This document shows positions 1-6,220 of a stretch of DNA of 10,164 nucleotides, in pieces. A program made the translations under genes and the position numbers. A model generated the notes under the pieces. The model was not told the DNA's origin. It did no database searches and saw only the letters and a program-made list of their open reading frames with translations. The stretch's first letter is position 1. The number at the start of each line of letters is the position of its first letter. This stretch comes from JASFRS01 sp050114795 (GTDB lineage Bacteria > Pseudomonadota > Alphaproteobacteria > Sphingomonadales > CAKZYD01): assembly GCA_050114795.1 (NCBI GenBank), contig JASFRS010000082.1, forward strand, positions 1 through 10,164. Reading direction: 5' to 3'.

Positions 1-144
1 GGCCTTGTTGCGCAATTAGCAGCCGACAATATCATCGTATCTTGTCGAGATGGAAACCTTCGCTTGTCCCCGCATTTTTATAATGACTTGAGTGACGTAG
101 AGGCAGTTGTGAAGGCTTTGCACAAGTATAAAAGCTTGATCTAG
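1..144 (+). CDS. Class V aminotransferase-like protein, C-terminal fragment
   Basis: Frame 1 is open from the left edge to a TAG at 142-144 and encodes 47 residues. The stretch CRDGNLRLSPHFYND, followed by an acidic helix (DVEAVVKALHKY), is the typical C-terminal end of PLP-dependent class V aminotransferase / cysteine desulfurase-like proteins, in which an arginine in a small C-terminal domain helps bind the substrate carboxylate. The PLP lysine and the large domain lie outside the window, so the substrate and exact subfamily (aminotransferase, desulfurase-like, kynureninase-like) cannot be decided. The gene ends 44 bases before the flavin oxidoreductase gene on the same strand. A 7-bp inverted repeat lies between them. 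The family call is fairly secure, the function is not. Confidence 0.65.
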   Translation, partial: GLVAQLAADNIIVSCRDGNLRLSPHFYNDLSDVEAVVKALHKYKSLI

Positions 145-160
145 TCAGCTAAAGTCTGTC

Positions 161-181
161 ACGCAACTCTTGTGGTTGCGT
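161..181 (+). repeat. 7-bp inverted repeat before the flavin oxidoreductase gene
   Basis: ACGCAAC (161-167) is perfectly repeated inverted as GTTGCGT (175-181) around a 7-base centre, which a T-G wobble could shorten to 5. No T-run follows (TGATCTC), so it is not a good intrinsic terminator. It ends 7 bases before the candidate ATG at 189. It could be an operator or an mRNA hairpin near the start; neither is proven. Confidence 0.45.
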
Positions 182-188
182 TGATCTC

Positions 189-1625
189 ATGCGAAAATTC
201 ACCATGTGGCGACCAAAAGAACGAATTCGACATGAAGTGAAGACAGGCAATTGGCCAAATGCAGAAGAAGCTGCCGGGGCCATTTTGTTTTCACCCTTAA
301 AACTGCGCTCGCTTTCGCTTGCTAACCGCACGTGGGTTCCTGCCATGGTGCCATGGCGGGCGAGTGAAGACGGTTATGTAACCCAGGATATTTTGGATTG
401 GTATGAGCGTTTTGCTGAGGGCCGCCCTGGTGCCATTGTTGTTGAAGCAACAGGCATTAGAGATATTCCCTCAGGTCCTTTGTTGCGCATTGGGCACGAT
501 CGGTTTTTGCCTGGCCTTCAAGAGCTTGTCCAGGTGGTGAAAAAGGCGAGCGGGGGTGAAACGCGCTTATTCATCCAGCTTATTGACTTCCTGGCCATCA
601 AACGCCGCCCTAAACGTGAAGACTATTTCACGCGCTTCTTGAAAATCACGGATGCTCATAGAGAGAAACTGGCATTGGACGATGATGCCATTCGCCAGCA
701 TCTCATGGCTATGGATGACGAACATCTGTCCGAAGTTCTGACCGCGCGGGAGTTGGAAGCACTTGAGCGCGGGTTGAGAGAACGCGTCACAGATACCCAT
801 TTACCTCATATCGCTGACTTGCCAAAGCAGTTGCCAACGCTTTTCGCGCAAGCCGCTAAACGTGCAGAAGAAGCCGGTTTTGATGGCGTCGAATTGCATT
901 ATGCTCACGCTTATACGATGGCATCCTTTCTATCCGCATTGAACAATAGGGATGATGGCTATGGTGGGTCGCTTGACAACAGGGTGCGTCTGCCTTTGGA
1001 GGTTTTCAAAAGCGTTCGCGGTACTGTTCAAGATGATTTCATCGTCGGTTGTCGAATGCTGAGTGAGGACTGTATCGAAGGCGGCAGTAGCGTTGATGAC
1101 GTCTGTTATTTTGCTAAAGCTTTCGCAGATGCAGGCATGGATTTCATTTCGCTATCGCGTGGTGGAAAATTCGAAGACGCAGCGCAGCCCAAGGTAGGGG
1201 AGGCGATATATCCTTATACCGGTCGTTCCGGCTATGAATGCATGCCGTCCTATATTTCCGACGAATTCGGTCCATTTGAACGCAATCGCGAGCCCACAGC
1301 GCGTATTAAGGCATCTATCCCGGATACTCCGGTCGTGCTTGCTGGCGGCATCCATGATTTTCAGCAGGCGGAAGGTATTTTGCAAAGCGGAGACGCGGAT
1401 ATCATCGCCTTTGCAAGACAGGCCTTAGCAGACCCGGACTGGTTTCAAAAAGTTCGCCGTGGGGAAGGGGATAAGGTCCGCGTCTGTCGCTATACTAATT
1501 ATTGCGAAGCCCTGGACCAGAAACATAAACAGGTCACATGTGAGTTGTGGGACCGGGAGGCTTTGGATGAGCCGGGCGTCAAGCTAAGCAAAGACGGTAA
1601 AAGGCGTTTGATTGCCCCGCGCTAG
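189..1625 (+). CDS. Old Yellow Enzyme-family NADH:flavin oxidoreductase, enlarged variant
   Basis: This is a predicted cytoplasmic FMN-dependent oxidoreductase with a TIM-barrel fold (478 aa). The barrel begins near residue 33 (LFSPLKL, then NRTWVPAMVP). FIQL at 128-131 matches the FMN-contacting glutamine region. HYAHAY at 237-242 corresponds to the His/Asn-or-His/Tyr active-site motif of the family (H237, H240, Y242). NNRDDGYGGSLDNR at 252-265 is the family signature. VVLAGGI at 382-388 and the IIAFARQALADPDW stretch from 405 form the phosphate-binding end. Unusual points are about 40 extra, charged residues between roughly 135 and 205, a 30-residue N-terminal lead, and three cysteines near the end (C433, C439, C451) rather than the four-cysteine Fe-S motif of 2,4-dienoyl-CoA reductase-like relatives. 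The natural substrate is unknown. The start is uncertain: ATG 189 and ATG 204 (MWRPKERI) are both in frame and neither has a clear Shine-Dalgarno sequence. Confidence 0.88.
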   Translation: MRKFTMWRPKERIRHEVKTGNWPNAEEAAGAILFSPLKLRSLSLANRTWVPAMVPWRASEDGYVTQDILDWYERFAEGRPGAIVVEATGIRDIPSGPLLRIGHDRFLPGLQELVQVVKKASGGETRLFIQLIDFLAIKRRPKREDYFTRFLKITDAHREKLALDDDAIRQHLMAMDDEHLSEVLTARELEALERGLRERVTDTHLPHIADLPKQLPTLFAQAAKRAEEAGFDGVELHYAHAYTMASFLSALNNRDDGYGGSLDNRVRLPLEVFKSVRGTVQDDFIVGCRMLSEDCIEGGSSVDDVCYFAKAFADAGMDFISLSRGGKFEDAAQPKVGEAIYPYTGRSGYECMPSYISDEFGPFERNREPTARIKASIPDTPVVLAGGIHDFQQAEGILQSGDADIIAFARQALADPDWFQKVRRGEGDKVRVCRYTNYCEALDQKHKQVTCELWDREALDEPGVKLSKDGKRRLIAPR

Positions 1626-2260
1626 CGCAGGCTAAGCGCTGTATGAAACACATCTTCAAACATGGCCTCAGTCAAACGGCCGGTATTGGTATTGTATCGG
1701 CTGCAATGATAGCTATCGACGAGGTGAAGGCCGTTCTCAAGCTTATGAACTGCGCCATGACCAAAGCGATAGGCCGACTGTTTCAGTCCCAAAGCCTTTA
1801 ACGTAGATTGATGTGAAATTTGCCCTAAGAGAAGCAGTACCTTAACGCTGGGCAAAGCTTCAATCTGGTTGATGAGAAAGGGGCGGCAAGTATGAACTTC
1901 CTGCGTTGTAGGCTTGTTTTGAGGCGGCACACAGCGCACCACATTGGTGATTTGTACGCCCTTTAATTCTAAGCCGTCATCAATGTGATTGGCATATTTG
2001 TCATTGGATAAACCGACCTTGCCAAGGGTTGCATACAGCAGATCACCGGCATAATCCCCCGTAAAAGGCCGACCTGTCCGGTTCGCGCCTTTAACACCAG
2101 GAGCTAATCCCACCACCAATAACCAAGGGTTAGGGTCGCCGAATGCTGGAACGGCACCGTTAAACCAATCAGGGTTTTGCGCTTGATTTTCCCTGCGATA
2201 TTCAACAAGACGCGAGCAAAGTGTGCAGTCTTTTGGAGGTGTGTGCTCTGTAATCATCAT
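1622..2260 (-). CDS. Uracil-DNA glycosylase, family 5 (UDGb type)
   Basis: This protein (212 aa) should remove uracil, and probably other deaminated bases, from DNA to start base excision repair. Motif A is GLAPGVKGANR (51-61) followed by TGRPFTGDYAG. This matches family 5 UDGs such as Thermus thermophilus UDGb, which lack the catalytic Asn/Asp of other families at this place. The second active-site motif is HCSRYNTNTGRLT (185-197), in place of the commoner HPS-type loop. C12, C15, C110 and C125 are placed like the four ligands of the [4Fe-4S] cluster seen in family 4 and 5 enzymes. Two ATGs lie side by side (2258-2260 and 2255-2257), with an AGG about 9 bases upstream of the first. The gene converges on the flavin oxidoreductase gene with a 4-base overlap and diverges from folK. 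Family assignment is strong. Substrate range is inferred from relatives. Confidence 0.9.
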   Translation of the reverse strand: MMITEHTPPKDCTLCSRLVEYRRENQAQNPDWFNGAVPAFGDPNPWLLVVGLAPGVKGANRTGRPFTGDYAGDLLYATLGKVGLSNDKYANHIDDGLELKGVQITNVVRCVPPQNKPTTQEVHTCRPFLINQIEALPSVKVLLLLGQISHQSTLKALGLKQSAYRFGHGAVHKLENGLHLVDSYHCSRYNTNTGRLTEAMFEDVFHTALSLR

Positions 2261-2277
2261 GGGCGCAGCCTAAGCAT

Positions 2278-2297
2278 CGTTGACGCGACGCGCAACG
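2278..2297. repeat. Inverted repeat in the UDG/folK divergent gap
   Basis: CGTTG (2278-2282), then A, CGCG, A, CGCG, then CAACG (2293-2297). This is a near-perfect 20-base inverted repeat broken only by the extra A at 2283. It lies in the middle of the 54-base gap between two divergent genes and overlaps a TTGACG that could serve as a -35 element for folK. It could be an operator acting on either gene. It is seen in sequence only. Confidence 0.4.
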
Positions 2298-2308
2298 CCC
2301 TCTATCGC
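2280..2308 (+). promoter_or_regulatory. Weak candidate promoter for folK, possibly giving a leaderless mRNA
   Basis: TTGACG (2280-2285, 5 of 6 to the sigma70 -35 consensus) is followed after 17 bases by TATCGC (2303-2308, 3 of 6 to the -10 consensus). Initiation 6-8 bases after this -10 would fall at or next to the folK ATG (2315), which has no clear Shine-Dalgarno sequence. The -10 is poor, so this is a low-confidence call. Confidence 0.25.
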
Positions 2309-2316
2309 TGAGCGAT
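2304..2316. repeat. 13-bp palindrome overlapping the folK start codon
   Basis: ATCGCT-G-AGCGAT is a perfect odd-centred palindrome whose last two bases are the A and T of the folK ATG. It could be a protein-binding site that blocks initiation. As RNA it would form only a short hairpin. No function is shown. Confidence 0.35.
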
Positions 2317-2860
2317 GATTTTAATTGCTTTAGGCTCAAACCTCCCGCACCCGGACTTAGGTCCGGCACCCGCAGTCTTTGATGCAGCGGTTGAGATGTT
2401 GCGCAATCAGGGTCTGCATCTTGTTAAGCGTTCCAACCTTTATGATAACGCTGCTGTAGGACCTGGAGAACAGCCGGATTATTGCAATGCCGCTATTCAT
2501 ATGGAAGGGAGACTCAAGCCGCATGAGGTTCTTAAACTGCTGCTTCATATTGAAAAGGAATTAGGGCGGGAACGCGTTCAGCGCTGGGGGCCACGAATAA
2601 TCGATTTGGACCTCATTGCCGTTGATGCTCAGATTAAGCCTTCAAAGCAGGCTTGGCTGCGTTTGGCCGCCGATGTGAAGGCTGACCCGAAAAAGAGCCT
2701 GATTCTCCCGCATCCCCGTGCGCATCAACGTGATTTTGTATTGCAGCCACTTTTAGACGTGGCGCCGGGCTGGGAGCATCCGGTTTTAAAGAAGACGGTG
2801 CAGCGGCTTGCGCAGGATTTAAATGAGGGTCATGAATTGCACAAAAGAATATGGACATAA
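2315..2860 (+). CDS. folK: 2-amino-4-hydroxy-6-hydroxymethyldihydropteridine pyrophosphokinase
   Basis: FolK (HPPK) transfers pyrophosphate from ATP to 6-hydroxymethyl-7,8-dihydropterin, the step before dihydropteroate synthase in folate synthesis, in the cytoplasm. The 181-residue protein opens with IALGSNL (4-10), the family's first conserved stretch. RWGPRIIDLDLI (90-101) is the HPPK signature, with metal-binding D97 and D99. LPHPRAHQRDFVLQPL (131-146) is the conserved C-terminal block. It has the N-terminal loop insertion (PHPDLGPAPA) common in alphaproteobacterial FolK, and a longer linker (about 106-128) between the two catalytic blocks. folP and folB are not neighbours here. The start at 2315 places the family's N-terminus correctly but has no obvious Shine-Dalgarno sequence. 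An alternative start further in would remove the conserved IALGSNL, so 2315 is well supported. Confidence 0.95.
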   Translation: MILIALGSNLPHPDLGPAPAVFDAAVEMLRNQGLHLVKRSNLYDNAAVGPGEQPDYCNAAIHMEGRLKPHEVLKLLLHIEKELGRERVQRWGPRIIDLDLIAVDAQIKPSKQAWLRLAADVKADPKKSLILPHPRAHQRDFVLQPLLDVAPGWEHPVLKKTVQRLAQDLNEGHELHKRIWT

Positions 2861-2868
2861 GCTCTGGC

Positions 2869-2897
2869 TTTACATATGCGCTTCATGGCAGTATAAG
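2869..2897 (+). promoter_or_regulatory. Sigma70-type promoter candidate for rpoZ
   Basis: TTTACA (2869-2874) and TATAAG (2892-2897) are separated by exactly 17 bases, and each matches 5 of 6 consensus bases. Transcription would start near 2904, leaving a leader of about 35 bases that contains the Shine-Dalgarno AGAGG (2928-2932, 6 bases before the rpoZ ATG). It begins just after the folK stop. Confidence 0.6.
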
Positions 2898-2938
2898 CCC
2901 CGCTTTATGGGTTGGCCCAAATAGATTAGAGGTATTTC

Positions 2939-3268
2939 ATGGCTCGCGTTACCGTTGAAGATTGCGTGGACAAAATCCCAAGCCGGTTTGACCTGGTGTT
3001 GATGGCTGGCTATCGTGCCCGTCAGATTTCATCTGGTGGCGCCTTGAAGGTTGAGCGCGACAATGACAAAAACCCTGTCGTTGCCCTGCGTGAAATCGCT
3101 GAAGAGGCTGTGACGCCGGAAGAATTGAAAGAAAGTGTCATTTCCAGCATGCAACGCCATGTTGAAGTGGATGAACCTGAGGAAGATGATGTCCGTTTGA
3201 GCGTACCCGCTCCGGCACCAACGACCACGCATCCGCGCACTAATGTAGGCGTCGCAATGGACGACTGA
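2939..3268 (+). CDS. rpoZ: DNA-directed RNA polymerase omega subunit
   Basis: Omega (109 aa) wraps the C-terminal part of beta' and assists assembly of RNA polymerase. In proteobacteria it also forms one of the ppGpp-binding sites on the enzyme. The N-terminus MARVTVEDCVDKIPSRFDLV, then AGYRARQI (24-31) and KNPVVALREIAEEAV (44-58), form the conserved omega core. The tail after about residue 72 is acidic, then rich in Pro/Thr/Ala, and is variable in the family. The start is fixed by the family N-terminus and by AGAGG 6 bases upstream. It has its own likely promoter upstream and an intrinsic terminator 25 bases after its stop, so much of its mRNA is probably monocistronic. Lying next to rsh places a ppGpp target beside the ppGpp-making enzyme, an arrangement common in proteobacteria. 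Confidence 0.97.
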   Translation: MARVTVEDCVDKIPSRFDLVLMAGYRARQISSGGALKVERDNDKNPVVALREIAEEAVTPEELKESVISSMQRHVEVDEPEEDDVRLSVPAPAPTTTHPRTNVGVAMDD

Positions 3269-3292
3269 TATTTGCCTGTATGGGCGAATTGG

Positions 3293-3323
3293 AAACCCGG
3301 CGGCAGCTCCCGCCGGGTTTTTT
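3293..3323 (+). terminator. Intrinsic terminator after rpoZ
   Basis: AAACCCGGCGG (3293-3303) pairs perfectly with CCGCCGGGTTT (3310-3320) to give an 11-bp GC-rich stem with a 6-base loop (CAGCTC). The run of six T at 3318-3323 overlaps the base of the stem. This is a classic Rho-independent terminator, placed 25 bases after the rpoZ stop and 78 bases before the likely rsh start. Confidence 0.93.
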
Positions 3324-3340
3324 GCATTTAGCTACTGGTG

Positions 3341-3400
3341 TTTCTTAAAAACAATGACTTATATATATTTATAAACCCCCTCGGTCTTAAGGTTGGCTTT
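3341..3400 (+). promoter_or_regulatory. AT-rich rsh leader with Shine-Dalgarno; probable promoter region
   Basis: After the terminator the sequence becomes strikingly AT-rich (about 3341-3375, including TATATATTTATAAA at 3362-3375), with several -10-like boxes but no good -35 partner. AAGG at 3389-3392, 8 bases before the GTG at 3401, is a well-placed ribosome binding site. Because a strong terminator lies just upstream, a promoter here is expected, but I cannot pick the exact elements. Confidence 0.35.
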
Positions 3401-5548
3401 GTGTTACGGCAATTTGAACTGGTGGAAAAAGTAAAGGCTTATGATCCGCAAGCGGACGAGGCCAAGTTAAACCGCGCCTATGTGTTTACGATGAAGGCGC
3501 ATGGCGGGCAGGTGCGCCATTCGGGCGATCCATATTTCTCACATCCTATTGAAGTTGCTGGTATTTTAACGGATTTAAAGCTCGATCCCGATACCATTGT
3601 GACGGGCATTCTCCACGATACGATTGAGGATACGGTTGCTACTAAAGAGCAGATCGAAGATCTGTTTGGAAGCAATGTGGCGCACATGGTCGATGGCGTG
3701 ACCAAATTATCGCGCATTGAAATTCCGGCAGAAAAACATCGCCAGGCTGAAAGTTTTCGCAAATTTCTCTTTGCGATGTCTGAAGATATCCGGGTGCTTT
3801 TGGTGAAATTGGCGGACCGTTTGCACAATATGCGCACACTCCACCATGTGCCGAAACCGGAAAAACGCCGCCGTATCGCGATTGAAACCTTGGAGATTTA
3901 TGCCCCTCTGGCTGAACGCATCGGCATGTATGAGCTTAAAGACGAATTAAGCTCCTTATCTTTCCGCCATATCAACCCGGAAGCTGCAGATTCCATTACC
4001 AAAAGACTCGACATGCTGCGCGAGGAGGCTGGTGATATCGTTGGCCGGGTTACAAAAGACCTGGAAAAAACCTTGGCTAAGGCGGGTATAAAGGCTGTCG
4101 TCTCAGGGCGAGAAAAAACGCCTTATTCCATCTGGCGGAAGATGGAAGAAAAACATATTCCGTTCGAGCAATTATCTGATGTTGTGGCCTTCCGCGTCAT
4201 TGTTGAAGATGTAACAACCTGCTATCGCGCTTTAGGCGTTGTTCATCAAACATGGCCCAGCCTGCCCGGGCGCTTTAAAGATTATATCTCAACGCCTAAA
4301 CCCAATGGTTACAGCTCAATCCATACAACTGTTATCGGACCGGAAAATCGCCGGATTGAAATTCAGATTCGGACGGATGAAATGCATGAGATTGCTGAAT
4401 TGGGTGTGGCTGCGCATTGGAGCTATAAACAAGGACAGGCTGTAAAAGAAGGGACGCAATACCCCTGGGTGAGGGATCTTCTGGAAATCATCCGCAGTGC
4501 GACCACGCCTGAGGAGTTTCTTGAGAATACCCGATTGGCCATGTTCCAGGATCAAGTCTTTTGTTTTACGCCAAAAGGTGACCTGATTACGCTTCCAAAA
4601 GGTGCAACAACGGTTGACTTCGCTTATACAGTTCACACGAGAGTAGGTGATACTTGCGTTGGCGCGAAGGTGAACGGCCGGGTCGTGCCTTTGCGGACTG
4701 AGCTGAAAAATGGTGATCAAGTAGAGATTTTGCGTTCAGATGCGCAGCAGCCTTCCCCGACCTGGGAAAAATTCGCCATCACTGCGAAAGCTAAATCTGC
4801 CATACGCCGCTCTCTACGTCAGCGCGAAAGAGCGGATTATGTGGAATTAGGGCAAAAGCTGTTGGATCACGCAATAGCTGAGGCAGAAGTGAAGCTCTCG
4901 AAAAAAGCTTTAACCCAGGCCCTAGGACCTCTTCAATTTGAAGGTGTCGACGACCTTTATGAAGCTTTGGGGCGCGGAGACATCGATGAAAAGCTTGTCA
5001 TGGATGCCATATTCCCGAACTCCAAAGCGGAAGAGAAGGGAAGTGGAGCCTGGACGGCCCTTGTTGACCGTGTGCGTAAGAAACCAAAAACAAATGGCGG
5101 CTTGCCGATCAAAGGTTTGACCCGGGGCGTGGCGGTACAGCTTGCGGACTGCTGTCACCCCTTGCCGGGCGATAGAATTGTTGGCATTCGTGTTGCCGGA
5201 CAGGGCGTGATTGTTCACACCATCGACTGTGAAGCCCTTGAAGCCTTTGCCGATGCGCCTGAGAAATGGATTGATGTCACCTGGGACGCTGATGGTCTGG
5301 GTGAAGAGGAATACACAGGGCAATTAAGACTAGCCCTTCATCATGAGCCAGGTGCATTGGCAACAGTTGCGCAAATTGTAGCCATTAATGACGGCAACAT
5401 ATTGAATTTACGATTTGTTGAGAGAGATCAGAAATTTTTTACCACATTGCTCGATGTGGGTGTCGATAATGTGAAGCATCTTACGAATATTACGACCGCA
5501 CTTCGGGCAGCACAGGTGGTCAGCTCGGTAGAAAGGGTTAGAGGCTGA
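3401..5548 (+). CDS. rsh: Bifunctional (p)ppGpp synthetase/hydrolase (Rel/SpoT homologue)
   Basis: This is the stringent-response enzyme (715 aa from GTG 3401). It makes (p)ppGpp from ATP and GTP/GDP and also degrades it. Domains in order: an HD hydrolase (about 25-145) with H48 (FSHP), HD at 72-73 and D139 (LADRLHN); a synthetase (about 235-345) with RFKDY (291-295) and NGYSS; TGS (383-445); a Cys-rich region with CCHP (C583, C584, H586) and C610; and a C-terminal ACT domain (about 640-712, HHEPGALATVAQI). The RFKD sequence is the RXKD type of bifunctional enzymes, as opposed to the EXDD of synthetase-only RelA. The intact HD residues agree with active hydrolysis. A longer reading from a GTG at 3338 adds 21 residues without family similarity, while the version from 3401 (VLRQFELVEKV) fits the usual N-terminus and has a Shine-Dalgarno sequence. 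The stop overlaps the pyrE ATG by one base. Confidence 0.95.
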   Translation: MLRQFELVEKVKAYDPQADEAKLNRAYVFTMKAHGGQVRHSGDPYFSHPIEVAGILTDLKLDPDTIVTGILHDTIEDTVATKEQIEDLFGSNVAHMVDGVTKLSRIEIPAEKHRQAESFRKFLFAMSEDIRVLLVKLADRLHNMRTLHHVPKPEKRRRIAIETLEIYAPLAERIGMYELKDELSSLSFRHINPEAADSITKRLDMLREEAGDIVGRVTKDLEKTLAKAGIKAVVSGREKTPYSIWRKMEEKHIPFEQLSDVVAFRVIVEDVTTCYRALGVVHQTWPSLPGRFKDYISTPKPNGYSSIHTTVIGPENRRIEIQIRTDEMHEIAELGVAAHWSYKQGQAVKEGTQYPWVRDLLEIIRSATTPEEFLENTRLAMFQDQVFCFTPKGDLITLPKGATTVDFAYTVHTRVGDTCVGAKVNGRVVPLRTELKNGDQVEILRSDAQQPSPTWEKFAITAKAKSAIRRSLRQRERADYVELGQKLLDHAIAEAEVKLSKKALTQALGPLQFEGVDDLYEALGRGDIDEKLVMDAIFPNSKAEEKGSGAWTALVDRVRKKPKTNGGLPIKGLTRGVAVQLADCCHPLPGDRIVGIRVAGQGVIVHTIDCEALEAFADAPEKWIDVTWDADGLGEEEYTGQLRLALHHEPGALATVAQIVAINDGNILNLRFVERDQKFFTTLLDVGVDNVKHLTNITTALRAAQVVSSVERVRG

Positions 5549-6153
5549 TGGCAGAAGAAATGACACGGGATCAGGTGCTGGCGGAATTTCGCGAAGCAGG
5601 TGCTTTGCTTGATGGGCATTTTATTTTGTCTTCCGGTATGCGCTCCAGCGTTTATCTGCAGTGCGCAAAGGTCCTGGCCGATCCCATTAGAGCTGAACGT
5701 TTGTGCAAAAGCCTTGCGGAAAAAGTGAAGAATAACATTGAAACCCCTATCGACCTTGTTGTGTCCCCGGCCATGGGTGGCGTGGTTGTTGGCTATGAAA
5801 TGGGCCGTCAATTGGACGTTCACGCCATATTTACCGAAAGGGTGGATAATGAATTTATGTTCAGGCGCGGATTTTCCGTACCTAAGGGCGCAAAAATTTT
5901 GATGGTGGAAGATGTGGTGACAACTGGCTTGTCTTCAAGAGAATGTATAGAGGCAATAAAGGCTTGCGGCGGAGATGTAGTTGCAGCGGCCTGTCTAATT
6001 GACCGTTCCGGCGGAAAAGCTGATGTCGGGGTTCCTTTAATTGCTCTTGCACAATTAGTTGTACCGATTTATCACCCTGACGAAATTCCGCCCGAATTGG
6101 CTGCTATTGAAGCTGTAAAGCCAGGGAGCAGACCACAACCAACGGCGCCCTGA
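5548..6153 (+). CDS. pyrE: Orotate phosphoribosyltransferase
   Basis: PyrE joins orotate to PRPP, giving orotidine 5'-phosphate, the fifth step of de novo UMP synthesis. The 201-residue protein has GHFILSSG (23-30) near the start, the SPAMGGVVVG loop (73-82), and the PRPP-binding signature ILMVEDVVTTGLSS (117-130) with the paired acidic residues E121-D122. The Pro/Ala-rich C-terminus is variable in this family. The ATG at 5548 overlaps the rsh TGA (TGATG), and AGAGG/AAAGGG lie just upstream within rsh, so translation is probably coupled to rsh. A second ATG at 5560 (MTRDQVL) is possible and would remove four residues. Placing pyrimidine synthesis beside the stringent-response gene is conserved in several alphaproteobacteria. 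Confidence 0.96.
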   Translation: MAEEMTRDQVLAEFREAGALLDGHFILSSGMRSSVYLQCAKVLADPIRAERLCKSLAEKVKNNIETPIDLVVSPAMGGVVVGYEMGRQLDVHAIFTERVDNEFMFRRGFSVPKGAKILMVEDVVTTGLSSRECIEAIKACGGDVVAAACLIDRSGGKADVGVPLIALAQLVVPIYHPDEIPPELAAIEAVKPGSRPQPTAP

Positions 6154-6171
6154 AATTTGGTTTAACCCGAT

Positions 6172-6197
6172 CCATGTGAATTAATATAGTCACATGG
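6172..6197. promoter_or_regulatory. Perfect 8-bp inverted repeat flanking a -10-like box
   Basis: CCATGTGA (6172-6179) is exactly repeated inverted as TCACATGG (6190-6197), with a 10-base AT-only-but-one spacer, ATTAATATAG, between them. TATAGT (6185-6190, 5 of 6 to the -10 consensus) lies across the spacer and right arm. TTTAAC (6161-6166) is a poor -35 at 18 bases. No T-run follows, so a terminator is unlikely. The layout looks like an operator overlapping a promoter for the downstream gene. The binding protein, if any, is unknown. Confidence 0.5.
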
Positions 6198-6220
6198 TCC
6201 AGTGTGGAGTGCAGCTGCGC

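Noticed and set aside
161..187. Inverted repeat at 161-181 as an intrinsic terminator of the aminotransferase gene
   Set aside because: The stem is only 7 bp and no T-run follows.
3022..3327. 101-codon - strand reading frame covering rpoZ and its terminator
   Set aside because: It would start within the terminator hairpin region and read through the antisense of rpoZ; low-complexity Ser/Thr-rich translation.
3338..3400. Extra 21 N-terminal codons for rsh from GTG 3338
   Set aside because: They have no family similarity, an AT-rich leader-like composition and no Shine-Dalgarno sequence at 3338; GTG 3401 is better supported.
4316..4720. 134-codon reading frame on the - strand inside rsh
   Set aside because: It is fully opposite the conserved synthetase/TGS part of rsh, its translation looks like no known protein and it has no ribosome site; it is a frame shadow.
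5428..5823. 131-codon reading frame on the - strand across rsh/pyrE
   Set aside because: It spans the conserved ends of two real genes; a shadow without supporting signals.
6194..6220. Nine-codon N-terminal extension of the DUF2062 gene from ATG 6194
   Set aside because: The ATG lies in an inverted-repeat arm without a Shine-Dalgarno sequence, and the protein from 6221 has the expected basic start.
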